In this document: one piece after another, positions 33,660 through 46,123 of the stretch
Layout of the letters: the number at the start of each line of letters is the position of its first letter
How positions within the stretch are numbered: position 1 is the first letter of the stretch
Origin: Flaccisagitta enflata
Taxonomy: Eukaryota > Chaetognatha > Sagittoidea > Aphragmophora
NCBI GenBank assembly: GCA_965153355.1
Contig: OZ231126.1
Coordinates: forward strand, 82,274,001 to 82,338,000
Reading direction: 5' to 3'
Length of the DNA stretch: 64,000 bases
Translations under genes and position numbers: made by a program
The notes under the pieces: generated by a model
What the model saw: the letters and a program-made list of their open reading frames with translations, nothing else
Database searches by the model: none
What the model was told of the DNA's origin: nothing

Positions 33660-33850
33660 TTTCCTTTCTTTCCTTTCTTTCCTTTGTTTTCTTTCCTTTC
33701 TTTCCTTTCTTTCCTTTCTTCCCTTTCTTTTCTTTCTCTCTTCCTTTCTCTCTTTCCTCTGTTCTCACTTCCTTTTACTGTACTCTTTCTTCCTTTCTTT
33801 TTCTCTATCCTCTTTTGTTTTCACTCCTGCCGTGTTTTGTTCTCCGTTAG
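33660..33850 (+). repeat. (CTTTC)n-rich tract
   Basis: Sense-strand pyrimidine tract starting exactly where the B remnant's terminal palindrome is broken, with TTTCCTTTCTTTCC units. Confidence 0.88.
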
Positions 33851-34110
33851 TCATACATGTCCTCTGTATCTCGTTGTGATGTGTGCCTCTGCCTCTTTCA
33901 TTTTGTTATTTAAAACACGAAGCATATTGTAAACGGACTAATGGAGTAACGGGGATGGGCTTAGTGAGTTTGAAGTTAGCAAGATGCGTCAATAATTGTC
34001 ACACATCGGATTGAATTGTGACAAACAATATGCATCATATATCCGGATGACTCTCTCGATGATGCGTGCCTGTTGTAACAACATATTGTTGTTCTGTAAT
34101 CACGTGTCAG

Positions 34111-34266
34111 GTGTCAACGGAATCAGCGGAGGGTGATGAGGGTGTGAAAAATGTGGTTGAGTATCATCATCATCATCGAGCGGCAGGTCTCGAGTACTCC
34201 CAGCCCTCGCAGCCCCAGAAAGAGAAGAAGCGCACCGGGTCTTCGTCAGCGTCGCCTGACAAGAAG
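34111..34266 (+). CDS. Zinc-finger gene exon 13
   Basis: 52 codons, phase 0/0, acceptor cacgtgtcag and donor AAGAAG/gtatca. It encodes VSTESAEGDEGVKNVVEYHH, a short His run, then a basic Ser/Lys segment (QPQKEKKRTGSSSASPDKK) that could act as a nuclear localisation signal. No finger. Confidence 0.85.
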
Positions 34267-34990
34267 GTATCAAAACATCTTACCTTTAGAGAGAGAAAGA
34301 CTACGCACGCGCTACGACACAATAGCATTTCTTTTTTCTGTCGACACCTGCATCGCGTTAAACAAATCATAAGAATGCTCCCGAATGCTTAACGTATATA
34401 TATAACACCGAAAGCCATAGCGTATCTACTTACGATTGTATCAGTGTATGCATAATATACAATTTGTATACGTATACATACCGAAGTACATGTATATAAC
34501 GAAGCATGTCACGCGCCCTGGGAGAAGAAACCCTTGATTAGGAACTCGAACTCCTATGTATTGTCATTTGTGTCTGAACTACTTCTCGATCAGTCACCGA
34601 TGTTTCTGTCGATCGGCACGCTTTGCTCGAAATTTGATCAACTACAATTGATTATGAACCTATAACAAACCCAAAAACATTCAAGCCGTGTCCTCGTCGA
34701 TGGAGGGCTGAGTGGCAATCTCAAATCATTTAGCACGCACGCGAATATTATTTGTATCTCTTGTTCATGGTTTCTTCCTTGGTTCACTGGTATCTTGCAC
34801 GCCTGTAAACTCTTCTCATTTATACTTGTTCTTGTCACTCTTTGCATGTTGCGTTAGTGTCTCTGCGTCATGGGCTTCCTCTGCATAGTTTGCTGCCTCT
34901 TATTTCTTTCCTGCATGCGACTGAGGTTTCAGTTTCCAATTACATACTTCCGTTTTCATGTCATTTATCGGTGGTGCCGCCTAACCTTAA
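34267..34990. other. Intron 13, 5' part
   Basis: AT-rich sequence with TATATA/GTATAC motifs near 34390-34500. No exon or element recognised. Confidence 0.5.
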
Positions 34991-35235
34991 CTCCTTAATC
35001 CGCAACCGCTATCCGTAACCGCCATCCGTAAGCGCTATCTGAAACCGCTATCCGTAATTGCAATTCGTAACCGCAATTTGTAACCGCTATTTGTGACCGC
35101 CATTCGTAACCGCTGTCCATGACTCTTGTCCGTAACCTTGGTCTGTAATCTCTGGCCGTAACCTCGGTTCGTAATCTTTGTCAGTAACCTCTCTGTATTC
35201 GCTATCCGGAACCAATGTCCGTCACCTCTGTGTGT
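34991..35235. repeat. 12-bp minisatellite
   Basis: About 20 diverged copies of a roughly 12-bp unit (CCGTAACCGCTAT and variants such as CGTAACCTCGGT). It gives a regular translation pattern but no gene. Confidence 0.85.
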
Positions 35236-35408
35236 AACAACGATCGTCGCGCGTTTCTTCGTTACATGTTCCTTGTTGTAATCGTCATTTTCCAAACTTC
35301 CTCTCTCCTTGTCCATTTTTATCCCCCCCCTCCCCTTCTCACAACGTTCGGTCGGGACCTTCTCTCTCTATCTCTCTCGTGCGTTTGTGGTTCTTTGTGG
35401 TGCGGCAG

Positions 35409-35603
35409 GTCAAGTGCCCATACTGCAATAAGGAGCTATCCAACTCATTTAGCCTCTATCGCCACAAAAAGATTTACCACCGGGACGTGGCCTTCCCGCC
35501 GGGGGAGGCGCCCCCTAAACCCCCCATGGCCGAACCGCTTGACTGCCCCGAGTGCGGAAAACGGCTGTTGGGCGGCAAACTATCTCTCAAACGTCATCTC
35601 CTT
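35409..35603 (+). CDS. Zinc-finger gene exon 14: fingers 8 and 9
   Basis: 65 codons, phase 0/0, acceptor tgcggcag and donor CTCCTT/gtaagc. Finger 8 is VKCPYCNKELSNSFSLYRH then KKIYH (H-x4-H). A Pro-rich linker leads to finger 9, LDCPECGKRLLGGKLSLKRH, where the Cys-to-His spacing is 13 instead of 12. Finger 9 gets its second histidine from exon 15 (VH). Confidence 0.93.
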
Positions 35604-36288
35604 GTAAGCAGTGCTATGTGTGTTGCAAACTATCTTGCTCATTAATATTCGGTCGCCTGTTAAAGGGTATCGATGTAAAAAAAAAACAAAAAATCTTAAA
35701 ATGATCGCATTCGAAATATATGGAACATATCTGTTGGTTTTATTGTTATGAGTGATATTATAGTTTTCCAAATTTGATGCTTCTTCTCAGGTGTCCGCAC
35801 ATTTATTGGCAAGATGGTAATAGCGAGTATTGGGTTTCAGAGCTCTCCTTCATGCCACGGTTTGGTTTTCCCTCCTACCCAAGTTTGCCCCTCCCTTTTC
35901 CCCTCTTTCCTTTTCCGTTGTTTCCTTTTCCGTTGTTTCCATTATCAAATCCGTTTTTTACAGAAATCGTCTCAAATTCCTAGTTATGCGTTTCGTTTGT
36001 CCCATTCATTTGCCGGCTTTGGCCATCTCTTTTTTCGTTCTCCCCCTCCCTTTTCGGCTTTAGTTTCATTTCCTCGTCCATGGCACTTTTTTGTAGTCTC
36101 AATAGAAAAACGACTGTCGTTTTCATTTTCTTTGTTTTCATGATTGGGGGAAAAAGGTATATCTAAGGAAATTGGATAAAAAAAAAGAAAAGAATCCTGA
36201 AAGTTACGAACAATTGTCTTATGGTTTTGTTTTTAAGGCATATCTAAAATAATCTATGACACGCCTTTCTTTGTTTGTCTCCGTTTTT
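35604..36288. other. Intron 14, 5' part
   Basis: At 35788-35825 there is GGTGTCCGCACATTTATTGGC then AAGATGGTA, similar to the right end of element M, with no left partner. At 35890-35945 short CCTTTTCCGTTGTTT units repeat. No exon is seen. Confidence 0.45.
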
Positions 36289-37030
36289 GTCCCCGACGAA
36301 CAGTTTTCGTCGGTGGACTATGTGATGGACCTGATCGTGTAGTCTGTCGTCTGTCGTCTGTCTGTCTGTTTAAAACCCTCTCATATTTTTGGAACCAGAC
36401 TTCAGAATTTCATGAAACTTTGCTGGTGTTGTTTATAGGTCAATAGGAGCTTGTGTACCAATTTTCAGAAAAATTCACTAACTTTTACTACCCTTTGCCT
36501 ATTATTTTTGTAGTAATATTTAGCTGGGACTTAGGTGGTTTACATAGGTAGAGGGTAGTAAAGGTTTATGAATTTTTTTTTAATTTGGTATACAAGTAGA
36601 GGGTAGTAAATGAACACACCCTGCAAAATTCGAATTAAATCTGAAGTCTGGTTTATGAGATATTAGCTTATTTATGTAGTAGTATGTTGCTAGGACTTAG
36701 GCAATTTACATAGGCAAAGGGTAGTAAAGGTATGTGAATTTTTTTCTAATTTGGTACACAAGTAGAGGGTAGTAAATGAATAACCCCTGCAAAATTCGAA
36801 TTAAATCTGAAGTCTGGTTTATGAGATATTAGCTTATTTATGTAGTAATATGTTATTAGGACTTAAGCAGTTTTCATAGGCAAAGGGTGGTAAAAGTTTA
36901 TGAAATTTTTAAAACTTAGTAAACAGGTAAATAATGTCAATTAAACAGCTCCTGCAAAATTCGATTTAAATCTGAAGTCTGGTTTATGAGATATAAACTG
37001 TTTTATGTAGTAATATATAACTGTTGTGGG

Positions 37031-37086
<56 letters not shown>

Positions 37087-37548
37087 CGCATATGCGCGCC
37101 AGCGCATGTGCACACACACAAAAAGGTTTGCCGTCAAGGACTCCAAGGACCAAGGTTTGCCTTCTTGGACTTCAGTGTTTAATGTTCAAGGTGTGCCGTC
37201 ATGGACTTTAAGGTATGCCGTCATGGACTTAAAGGTATGCCGTCATGGACTTTAAGGTATGCCGTCATGGACTGTAAGGTATGCATGCCATCATGGACAT
37301 CAATTATTTTTCAAAAAAAAATTTTTGAAATTTTTTTTTTTTTTGATTTTTTTTTTTTTAAATTTTTTTTTTTTTGAAAATTTTTTATTTATTTTTTTTT
37401 TTTGAGGTTTTTTTTGAAATTTTTTTCTGAAATTTTTTTTTTTTTGAAATTTTTTTTTTTGTATGTATCTTCGAGTCGCGTTTCGCAGCGGCAACTTCAA
37501 AAATTACAGTCCCCAGTCGGGGACTGTAATTTTGAAGCTTTTTTTTTT
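36289..37548 (+). mobile_element. Hairpin-ended element B, copy 3, ends at exon 15
   Basis: Left hairpin at 36289 after T5. Three monomers are spaced about 165 bp apart (AAAATTCGA at 36625, 36791, 36956). Then come a (CA)n run, an array of TGCCGTCATGGACT units, a poly-T block with GAAA, a damaged inner stem-loop (GTCGCGTTTCGCAGCGGC) and the intact terminal palindrome. Its closing T run continues into aaacagcag/exon 15. Confidence 0.88.
37032..37085 (+). repeat. (CA)n microsatellite in B3
   Basis: Short clean CA run. The B4 and B5 copies carry longer CA runs at the same relative place. Confidence 0.95.
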
Positions 37549-37559
37549 TTAAACAGCAG

Positions 37560-37895
37560 GTGCACGATAAACATCGAACTTCATCCGAGAATCGCGAGAC
37601 CGGCGATGGCGACATCGGTGGCGGAGGTTCGGCGTCCGTCTCCAGCTCGGGAGCCGACTCACTCACCTCCCCACCTCCACCAGACGTTACTGCTGCAACA
37701 ACCTGCGGACCGATTCAATTTAACATGGCTGCCGCCGAGGGACCGTCGCAACAACTACTTCAGCAACCACAAACGTCTACGCAACAACAACCATCACTAC
37801 CACCACCTCAACAACAACAACAACAACAGCCGCCACCACAGCAACAATTTTTCATCGCCAATCAAAATTTCCAGCAACAGTTACTTCAACAACAG
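37560..37895 (+). CDS. Zinc-finger gene exon 15: end of finger 9, Gln-rich
   Basis: 112 codons, phase 0/0, donor CAACAG/gtattc. It begins VHDKHRTSSENRETGDGDIG, where VH completes finger 9 (RHLL/VH, H-x3-H). It continues Gly/Ser- then Gln/Pro-rich. The acceptor is a tandem cagcag, so a start three bases earlier would add one Gln and give H-x4-H, also a valid finger. The polypyrimidine tract is the T run of element B3. Confidence 0.9.
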
Positions 37896-38247
37896 GTATT
37901 CATTTCTCTCCAGCCGTTGTGACATTGTAACATGTGCATGTTCTCGATTGATATTTTTCACTTTTTCTCGTTATTTCTCTAAAAATGCGATCACGTGATC
38001 CGCCTTTGGTGCACACTTTGTTCGATAACTGAATTTTACTGAAGACGGCGCTTGATACAGTAGATGTCGTCTAGACTTGGAAATACGGGGGCCCTCATAT
38101 CCTAACTACCATTTGCGCCAATGAAATAAAACTGTGTCTGTATAATGCTTATGTCCTATAGGGTTGACGATGGGGTATGGCAGCTCTGTGGATAGAAAAT
38201 TCTTTTGAATATACTAAAACAAATTTGCTCTGCGTAAACAGCCGCAA

Positions 38248-38345
38248 TAATTGGTCTAGTGGTTAACTCACTTGACTTCAAATCCCACTTGATCATTTAT
38301 TCCTTCAAAAGTTCCAGGTTCAAATCCCAGGCTGGTTTTGCAATT
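38248..38345 (+). mobile_element. tRNA-derived SINE-like head
   Basis: TGGTCTAGTGGTTAACTCAC matches an RNA polymerase III A box (TRGYnnAnnnG) as found in tRNAs. GGTTCAAATCC about 55 bases on matches a B box (GGTTCRANNCC). The spacing and the broken arms rule out a working tRNA. A tRNA-derived SINE or tRNA pseudogene inside element C fits best. Confidence 0.6.
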
Positions 38346-38419
38346 CAAGCAAATAGATGAAACTGAAATTCTGCCATAAAAGTGATTGATCCTAATATTT
38401 TATACTAAAAGTTTTTTTT

Positions 38420-40010
<1,591 letters not shown>

Positions 40011-40346
40011 TAAGGTAAGTCGCAGGGGGATGCCATACCCCATCGTCAACCCTTTAGGGTCTATACACTACACTAGCAAATTATCAGTCCCCTCACTGCT
40101 CTGATGCTGAGGTTATGAGCTCCCCCGTATTTCCAAGTCTAGACGACATCTACTGTATCTGATATTTGCTGTAGACGGCGTTTCTCTAAAAGCATGGCTT
40201 TATGCCTTAGAATGCAACTGTAGATCTGGCCTGTAAGATTTCTCATTGTTGACTGATATTTCGTGTGACGCACTTGCAAAGATTTATGCCAAGATTTTTC
40301 TACGATTAACGCAGCTTCACGCGTTTTCCTTTTTTCTCTTTTTTTA

Positions 40347-41443
40347 TCTCGATCTAACCCTGCTTTGCGGCACTAACGCTTACATCTTTTCATGACGCCT
40401 CCTTAGGGGGTAACGTCCCGGATTTTAAAAAATGGATAACTTTTTTATGCTTTGACCGATTTGGTTCATATTTGGTGGGAAGTTGTACTAGGGTAAGGCG
40501 CTTTACATCCTATCCGATTTTTGTGATCCGACCAACCCAACCGGCCCAACCAGCCTACCGGCCTAAAAGTGAAAAACGTGCATAACTTTGGCATTTTTCA
40601 ACCAATTTAGCTGAAATTTGGTATGGAGTCTCTAAATGGAAGGCCTCAACATATGTATATGATTTATATGCATTTGAGCATGCTAACCGGCCAAACCGAC
40701 CTACCACCCAACCAGCCAATTGGCCTAAAAGTGAAAAACTTGCATAACTTTGTCATTTTTCAACTGATTTGGTTGAAACTTGGTATGGAGTCTCTAAATG
40801 GAAGAACTCAACATATGCACACTATTTATCCTGTCAAACCAGCCTACCACCCAACCAGCCTACCAGCCTAAAAGTGAAAAATGCGTATAACTTTGGCATT
40901 TTTCAACCAATTTGGTTAAAATTTAGTATGGAGTCTCTAAATGGAAGGACTCAACACATGAATGTGATTTATTTATGTTTGAGCATGATAACCGGCCAAA
41001 CCGTCCTACCACCCAACCAGCTTACCGGCCTAAAAGTGAAAAACTTGCATAAATTGGACATTTTTCAACCAATTTGGTTGAAACTTGGCATGGGGTCTCT
41101 AAATGGAAGAACTCAACATATGCACACTATTAAACCAAACCAGCCTACCACCCAACCACCCTACTAGCCTAAGAGTGAAAAATGTGCATAACTTTGCTAT
41201 TTTTCAACGGATTTGCATGAAACTTTGTATGGAGGCTTTAAATGTAAAGACTTATAGTTTTAGGGAACTTACAGGGTTAGCGATCTTTTGGTCATAGCGA
41301 TCTTATGGAATTGGTGATCTTTAACCCCCCTCCGTCGCGGACCCAGATACTGTTCAGATTTTTTCTCCTTTTTTTTCTCGATCTAACCCTGCTTTGCGGC
41401 ACTAACGCTTACATCTTTTCATGACGCCTCCTTAGGGGGTAAC
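40347..41443 (+). repeat. 68-bp direct duplication of exon 16 acceptor, flanking A4
   Basis: The 68 bp from TCTCGATCTAACCCTGCTTT to CTCCTTAGGGGGTAAC occurs perfectly at 40347-40414 and at 41376-41443. It includes the 3' splice site and the first eight bases of exon 16. Element A4 fills exactly the space between the copies. Confidence 0.95.
40415..41370 (+). mobile_element. Hairpin-ended element A, copy 4 (left end lost)
   Basis: It starts at GTCCCGGATTTTAAAAAATG, lacking the family A left hairpin, then the A monomer array. The intact right end is TCCGTCGCGGACCCAGATAC at about 41331-41350, with TGTTCAGATTTTTT beyond. It lies directly upstream of exon 16 between the 68-bp duplicates. Confidence 0.85.
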
Positions 41444-41540
41444 TTTAATTACCGCTTCCGCGACTGGCGGCAACCCTCTGATCAAGTCTATCACTGATCA
41501 CAATGGAACCAACATAGTTTTCGCTCCTCAAGATGTCAAG
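41436..41540 (+). CDS. Zinc-finger gene exon 16
   Basis: 35 codons, phase 0/0, acceptor ctccttag and donor GTCAAG/gttaat. It encodes GVTLITASATGGNPLIKSIT followed by DHNGTNIVFAPQDVK, more ordered-looking than its neighbours but without a known motif. The identical upstream acceptor at 40406 leads only into element A4. Confidence 0.85.
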
Positions 41541-41984
41541 GTTAATAGAATAATAGATGTTGTCTATCGTGTATCATTTCACGTTCACTTATCATTTTAT
41601 CACTTTCACACCTTCAAAATTTCGGCGTACTTTAACGTTAATCATGTTTCTGAAACAAGAAGAAAATGTCCTTGCCGATCTTCTGCTTGAGACAATGTGT
41701 ATGTTTTCTCTCTCTCTCTTCATTCTTCACCCATCTTTGGTGTATCTGTTTCTCGCTGCTCATCACATACTCCTCCCCATCCCATTCCCTCGATTTCAAT
41801 TTCATGCTTTTTCATCAATCATTTAATTTTTCTGCCCGTGTACCGAGGCTTGATTATTTCTTACTGTCATTTCTTTCATCTGTTCGCTGTCGCTGAAACC
41901 GGCCTCACTTTTGCTCACACACACACATTTCTTATCCTTTCGCTTTCTCTCATTCATCCTCAATTTCCTCATCAACATTCTCAG
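41541..41984. other. Intron 16, no feature recognised
   Basis: Pyrimidine-rich intron sequence ending atcaacattctcag. No exon or element is seen. Confidence 0.5.
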
Positions 41985-42077
41985 AATGCATTGGTTGGTG
42001 CCACCACTGGCGCTGCCATTACTTTTCCTGCGTTTCAATTGCGTGCCATTCCTCAGGCTCTGGCACCGGGCACACAA
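41985..42077 (+). CDS. Zinc-finger gene exon 17
   Basis: 31 codons, phase 0/0, donor ACACAA/gtcagt. It encodes NALVGATTGAAITFPAFQLR followed by AIPQALAPGTQ, with no known motif. It is small and called on splice sites, phase and composition. Confidence 0.82.
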
Positions 42078-43100
42078 GTCAGTTTCGACATCACTGTATT
42101 TTCACGGAGATTGTGTATTTCTGTCGAGTCCTTCTTTCCTTTACCGACGTTACTCTATCCACCTCTTCCTCCGTCTTGTCTTTCTTGTTCTTATCGAATT
42201 TGTCATCTTTTTCATAAATTTCACTCTAGAATTAGGAAACAATTGATCAACAGTGTAGTTTGTATATAGTTTGTACTTCATTAGTCATAACCAAGTCATC
42301 ATCCCTACTACCTTGGACCTATTCCTCCTCCTCTCAGCGTTACAACTACTGTATCTCTTAATGCGTGACGGATGAGTTTTGCTCGTGGGGCTAGGAAAAT
42401 ATCTTACCTTGTCATTTCCCATAGTAGCCTCCATGCTTATCCAAAGACTTTATTAAGTACAATTCTCTCACACAAATATCGATACTACGTGTATAAGAAA
42501 AAAGACGCACCTTTGAATATGTTAATGATATTGATAAAAAACTCTATAAACATTTTTCAGACAGTGATTATGAAAAACTTCAAATTATCTTTTATTTCAG
42601 ACCAATCCCAGGTCTGTATCTTTAACCGTATAGGGGCTAGAGCCAGACAAGGTATAAAACCGCTTTGCTTAAATGCAGCATTATGCAACTGCAAAAATGA
42701 AATTGGCAATCTTTTTATTCAACCAATGCCATATCCTAATAAAAAAGATAGAAATTCCAGATCGGCACCAAATAGTAATTTTCAAGGGATTTTCAAATTT
42801 AATAATCTCGAATTTTAATTTTGATTGATCTTTATGAAATTTATGAGTTTTCATTTTAATTGGTCTTCATGAATTTCAATGGTTGAATCTGCTTTTCAGA
42901 GTTGCGTGTTTTTTTTTAAATTCGCGAAGCATCTGACGACGAACAATTAGGCTTCGGTCACCTTAAACATTTACTTTGTGTATAATCTCCCTTTTAAGCA
43001 TGTATACACAGTTTCATGATGAAATGGATTGGATGACATGAACTGTTTGCGTTTTTTGGAGCGTTTTTATCTATTTTCGTCCCCCATTCCGCTTTCTTAG
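42078..43100. other. Intron 17
   Basis: About 1 kb. A 148-codon open frame at 42372-42818 is Lys/Asn/Ile-rich, has no domain and no acceptor matching the chain's phase, and is probably chance. No repeats recognised. Confidence 0.5.
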
Positions 43101-43208
43101 GCATTTGTCAGCGGGCTACCGGGACAAGAACTCGGCGACACGCTCGCAATGACCACACCAACATTAGCAGCCATAGATTCTCATCCATTGTTGCTGGCTA
43201 ACCAACAG
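43101..43208 (+). CDS. Zinc-finger gene exon 18
   Basis: 36 codons, phase 0/0, acceptor gctttcttag and donor CAACAG/gtaaag. It encodes AFVSGLPGQELGDTLAMTTP followed by TLAAIDSHPLLLANQQ, with no finger. Confidence 0.83.
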
Positions 43209-43503
43209 GTAAAGGGGTTGGGGAGCACTGGTCACTCCTGACCATATTGAACAACACAATGCTCCCATGCTGTTAGCCTGTGACATCCGGCAATATTTAG
43301 CACCTTAAGAATTTAGCCAACTTCACTATTTATTGATGAGTTTTTGTGAAATCGCAGTCTCTGATTCGATCTGTAGCATAACGGAACTGTGATCACTTGC
43401 CAGAACCACGACTATAGACTATGTGCCGTTGAAAGCGACTATCAATTTGGCCTCTTTGCTATTTAAGCTCAATTCTTTGTTGTACTGGCATTTTGTCTCA
43501 CAG

Positions 43504-43753
43504 CACTTGCAAGAAACGATGGGTGAGGCTGATGACGAAGACGAAGACAGCGACGACAGCGAAGATGACGATGACGTCATGAAGGACGAATTCAAGTTTC
43601 ACCTGAAAGCGGAAGGTGAAGCGGGTGGCTTATTGGCCAATCCCAACGCCCCGGTGACCCTCAGCGTCGTCGAAGGAACCAACGAGATTACGGGAGAACC
43701 CACGCGCGTCGAGTTCGACCCCTTACAACCACTCACCACTGAGATAATGGGGG
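43504..43753 (+). CDS. Zinc-finger gene exon 19: acidic segment
   Basis: 250 nt, phase 0 in and 1 out (donor GGGG/gtgaga). It encodes an acidic run (EADDEDEDSDDSEDDDD). Then comes KFHLKAEGEAGGLLANPNAP with TLSVVEGTNEITGEPTRVEF, a stretch that may fold. No finger. Confidence 0.9.
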
Positions 43754-43940
43754 GTGAGAATTTTCGTCGAGGCGTGGCTGGATTGTTCAGCCGTGTTGTT
43801 TTTTAGCTACTATCTAGATCTAAAGTATACCAATAAAATGCTATTCCCCTTTCTCCCTGGCTTCTTGATTTAAGATTTTCCTTGGTTTTCCACCCTCTCG
43901 TCCATCCGCAATGCCTAAATTTTCTTTCCTTTTTCTTTAG

Positions 43941-44068
43941 GGCCGATTCATAGTCCTAATGATGATCCAAAAACGCCTGAATCCAAGTTGAAGCATGCAT
44001 GCAAGATTTGTGGTCGAACGGTCAGCAACCGCGACTCCCTTAAGCGGCACTGGAAAATCCATTTAAAG
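43941..44068 (+). CDS. Zinc-finger gene exon 20: finger 10
   Basis: 128 nt, phase 1 in and 0 out, acceptor ttctttag and donor TTAAAG/gtaaac. After GPIHSPNDDPKTPESKLK comes HACKICGRTVSNRDSLKRHW then KIH, a full C-x2-C-x12-H-x3-H finger of the SLKRH type. It is very close to finger 11. Confidence 0.94.
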
Positions 44069-44146
44069 GTAAACCCATGCATGTATTTACTTTAAATTCG
44101 TGGGATAGTGGAGGAACTCTTTGTGACTCTCACGCACGTGAACAAT

Positions 44147-44890
<744 letters not shown>

Positions 44891-45065
44891 CACACTCACT
44901 CACCCTTTCTAGTGCTGTTATCCAATGGACTGTCATTGTCTTGTCTTCTACGGCCTAGCGTGCCAGTTCCACACTACCGTCCAACACAAATAAAGATATT
45001 TCTCACCTTTTTGCAGTTCCGTTTCATCACGCTTTACAATTGAGCAACAGAGAGCACTCACTCTT

Positions 45066-45215
45066 AGTCGCGTGCTCGCGACTCTACAACTCGCTCTGTT
45101 CGTCTATCTGTCGGTCAGTCGGTCCGTCGCGCTTAGCTTTTTTTTCGCCGCCTTTGCCCACCCGCACGCGACTGAGGTAGCCGTGTATCCGGCCTTGTTT
45201 TTTTTTTTTTTTTTT
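45066..45215 (+). mobile_element. Hairpin-ended element E, copy 2
   Basis: AGTCGCGTGCTCGCGACT stem-loop, CTCTACAACTCGCTCTGTTC, a GTCGGTCAGTCGGTCCGTC array, then CCCACCCGCACGCGACTGAG. GCACGCGACT at the right is the inverted complement of AGTCGCGTGC at the left. It closes with CCGTGTATCCGGCCTTGTTT and a T run. Confidence 0.8.
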
Positions 45216-45476
45216 TTTGGTCAGCCAAAAACCAGATGGAGCTTCCACGGTGGTTGGCTTTTACTTTTTTAGGAAAATGGACGGAAGGGGGTTAAGAGAG
45301 ATTGGAATGGAAAGTGCGTTCCACATCTTAACAGCGTACCTCTTATTTTTTGGTCGTGTTAAAATTTGTTAAAACGTGTTTTGGAGCAATTTTCCATGAT
45401 ATTCAATGGGAGTTTTGCATTTTTTTCAATGTCTCATCAATTTGCTATGTTATTTAATGGGAATTTCAGATTTTTT

Positions 45477-45680
45477 AGTTGCGGACACGCAACTCTATAA
45501 GAGGCTTTGTCCGTCCATCCGTCCGTCCGTCGGTCCGTCCGTCATGGTGATCGAGTTGAAAACAAGCGTTTTTGCTACTTTTTGTGTATGTTTGAGTGTT
45601 GGAGGTGGGTTGGGGTGCGAATAGGGCTTGGATGCCCCTGCCCACCCGTCCGCAACGATATTGTCACCCCGCGTCACTTG
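45477..45680 (+). mobile_element. Hairpin-ended element D, copy 3
   Basis: T6 then AGTTGCGGACACGCAACT, CTCTATAAGAGGCTTTGTCC, a CCGTCCGTCGGTCCGTCCGTC array, a GGTGGGTTGGGGTGCGAATA middle, CCCGTCCGCAACGATATTGT and CACCCCGCGTCACTTGC. It has the same order as copies 1 and 2. Confidence 0.83.
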
Positions 45681-46042
45681 CTTTCATTTTTCATCAATTT
45701 TCCATGTTATTCAATGGGAAGTTTGTATTTTGTCATTTTCCCATATTATTCAATGGGAATTTGAGGCTTGAGAAGCTTGGGGGGGGGGACGGACGGACGT
45801 GCGGAAATTCACCCCGTGTCCTACAGGACATCGGCCCTCTGGCGCTTAGATATGATTCCTGAATTTAAATACAACGAATTCGATTAGGCCCTTTGATTCT
45901 GACCTTGAAGACCTCGTAACGCATTTTTCGCCCCAAATCTTCACCCTCTGGATCTTTTTAACATTCCCGTTGCCCGTTGATCACGCATTCCCGCAAACAT
46001 AAACACACACACACTGGTTTTAATGTAAAAAAACGCCCGTAG

Positions 46043-46123
46043 GAGACCCACGAATGCACTTACTGCGGGCGAACTGTCACAACAAAAGATTCATTAAAAC
46101 GTCACATCAGAACCCATTTCAAG
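46043..46123 (+). CDS. Zinc-finger gene exon 21: finger 11
   Basis: 27 codons, phase 0/0, acceptor cgcccgtag and donor TTCAAG/gtcagt. The whole exon is one finger: ETHECTYCGRTVTTKDSLKR then HIRTHFK. The exon is too short for ordinary ORF scanning. Its likeness to finger 10 (CGRTV, DSLKRH, and the intron two codons after the last His) suggests tandem exon duplication. Confidence 0.94.

Noticed and set aside
38248-38345. Functional tRNA gene
   Set aside because: A- and B-box-like motifs exist, but acceptor and anticodon stems do not pair and the spacing is too long.
40406-40420. Upstream copy of the exon 16 acceptor as the true splice site
   Set aside because: It leads into element A4 with no coding sequence or suitable donor.
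42372-42818. 148-codon open frame in intron 17
   Set aside because: No recognisable domain, Lys/Asn/Ile-rich composition of AT-rich noncoding DNA, and no acceptor in the right phase.
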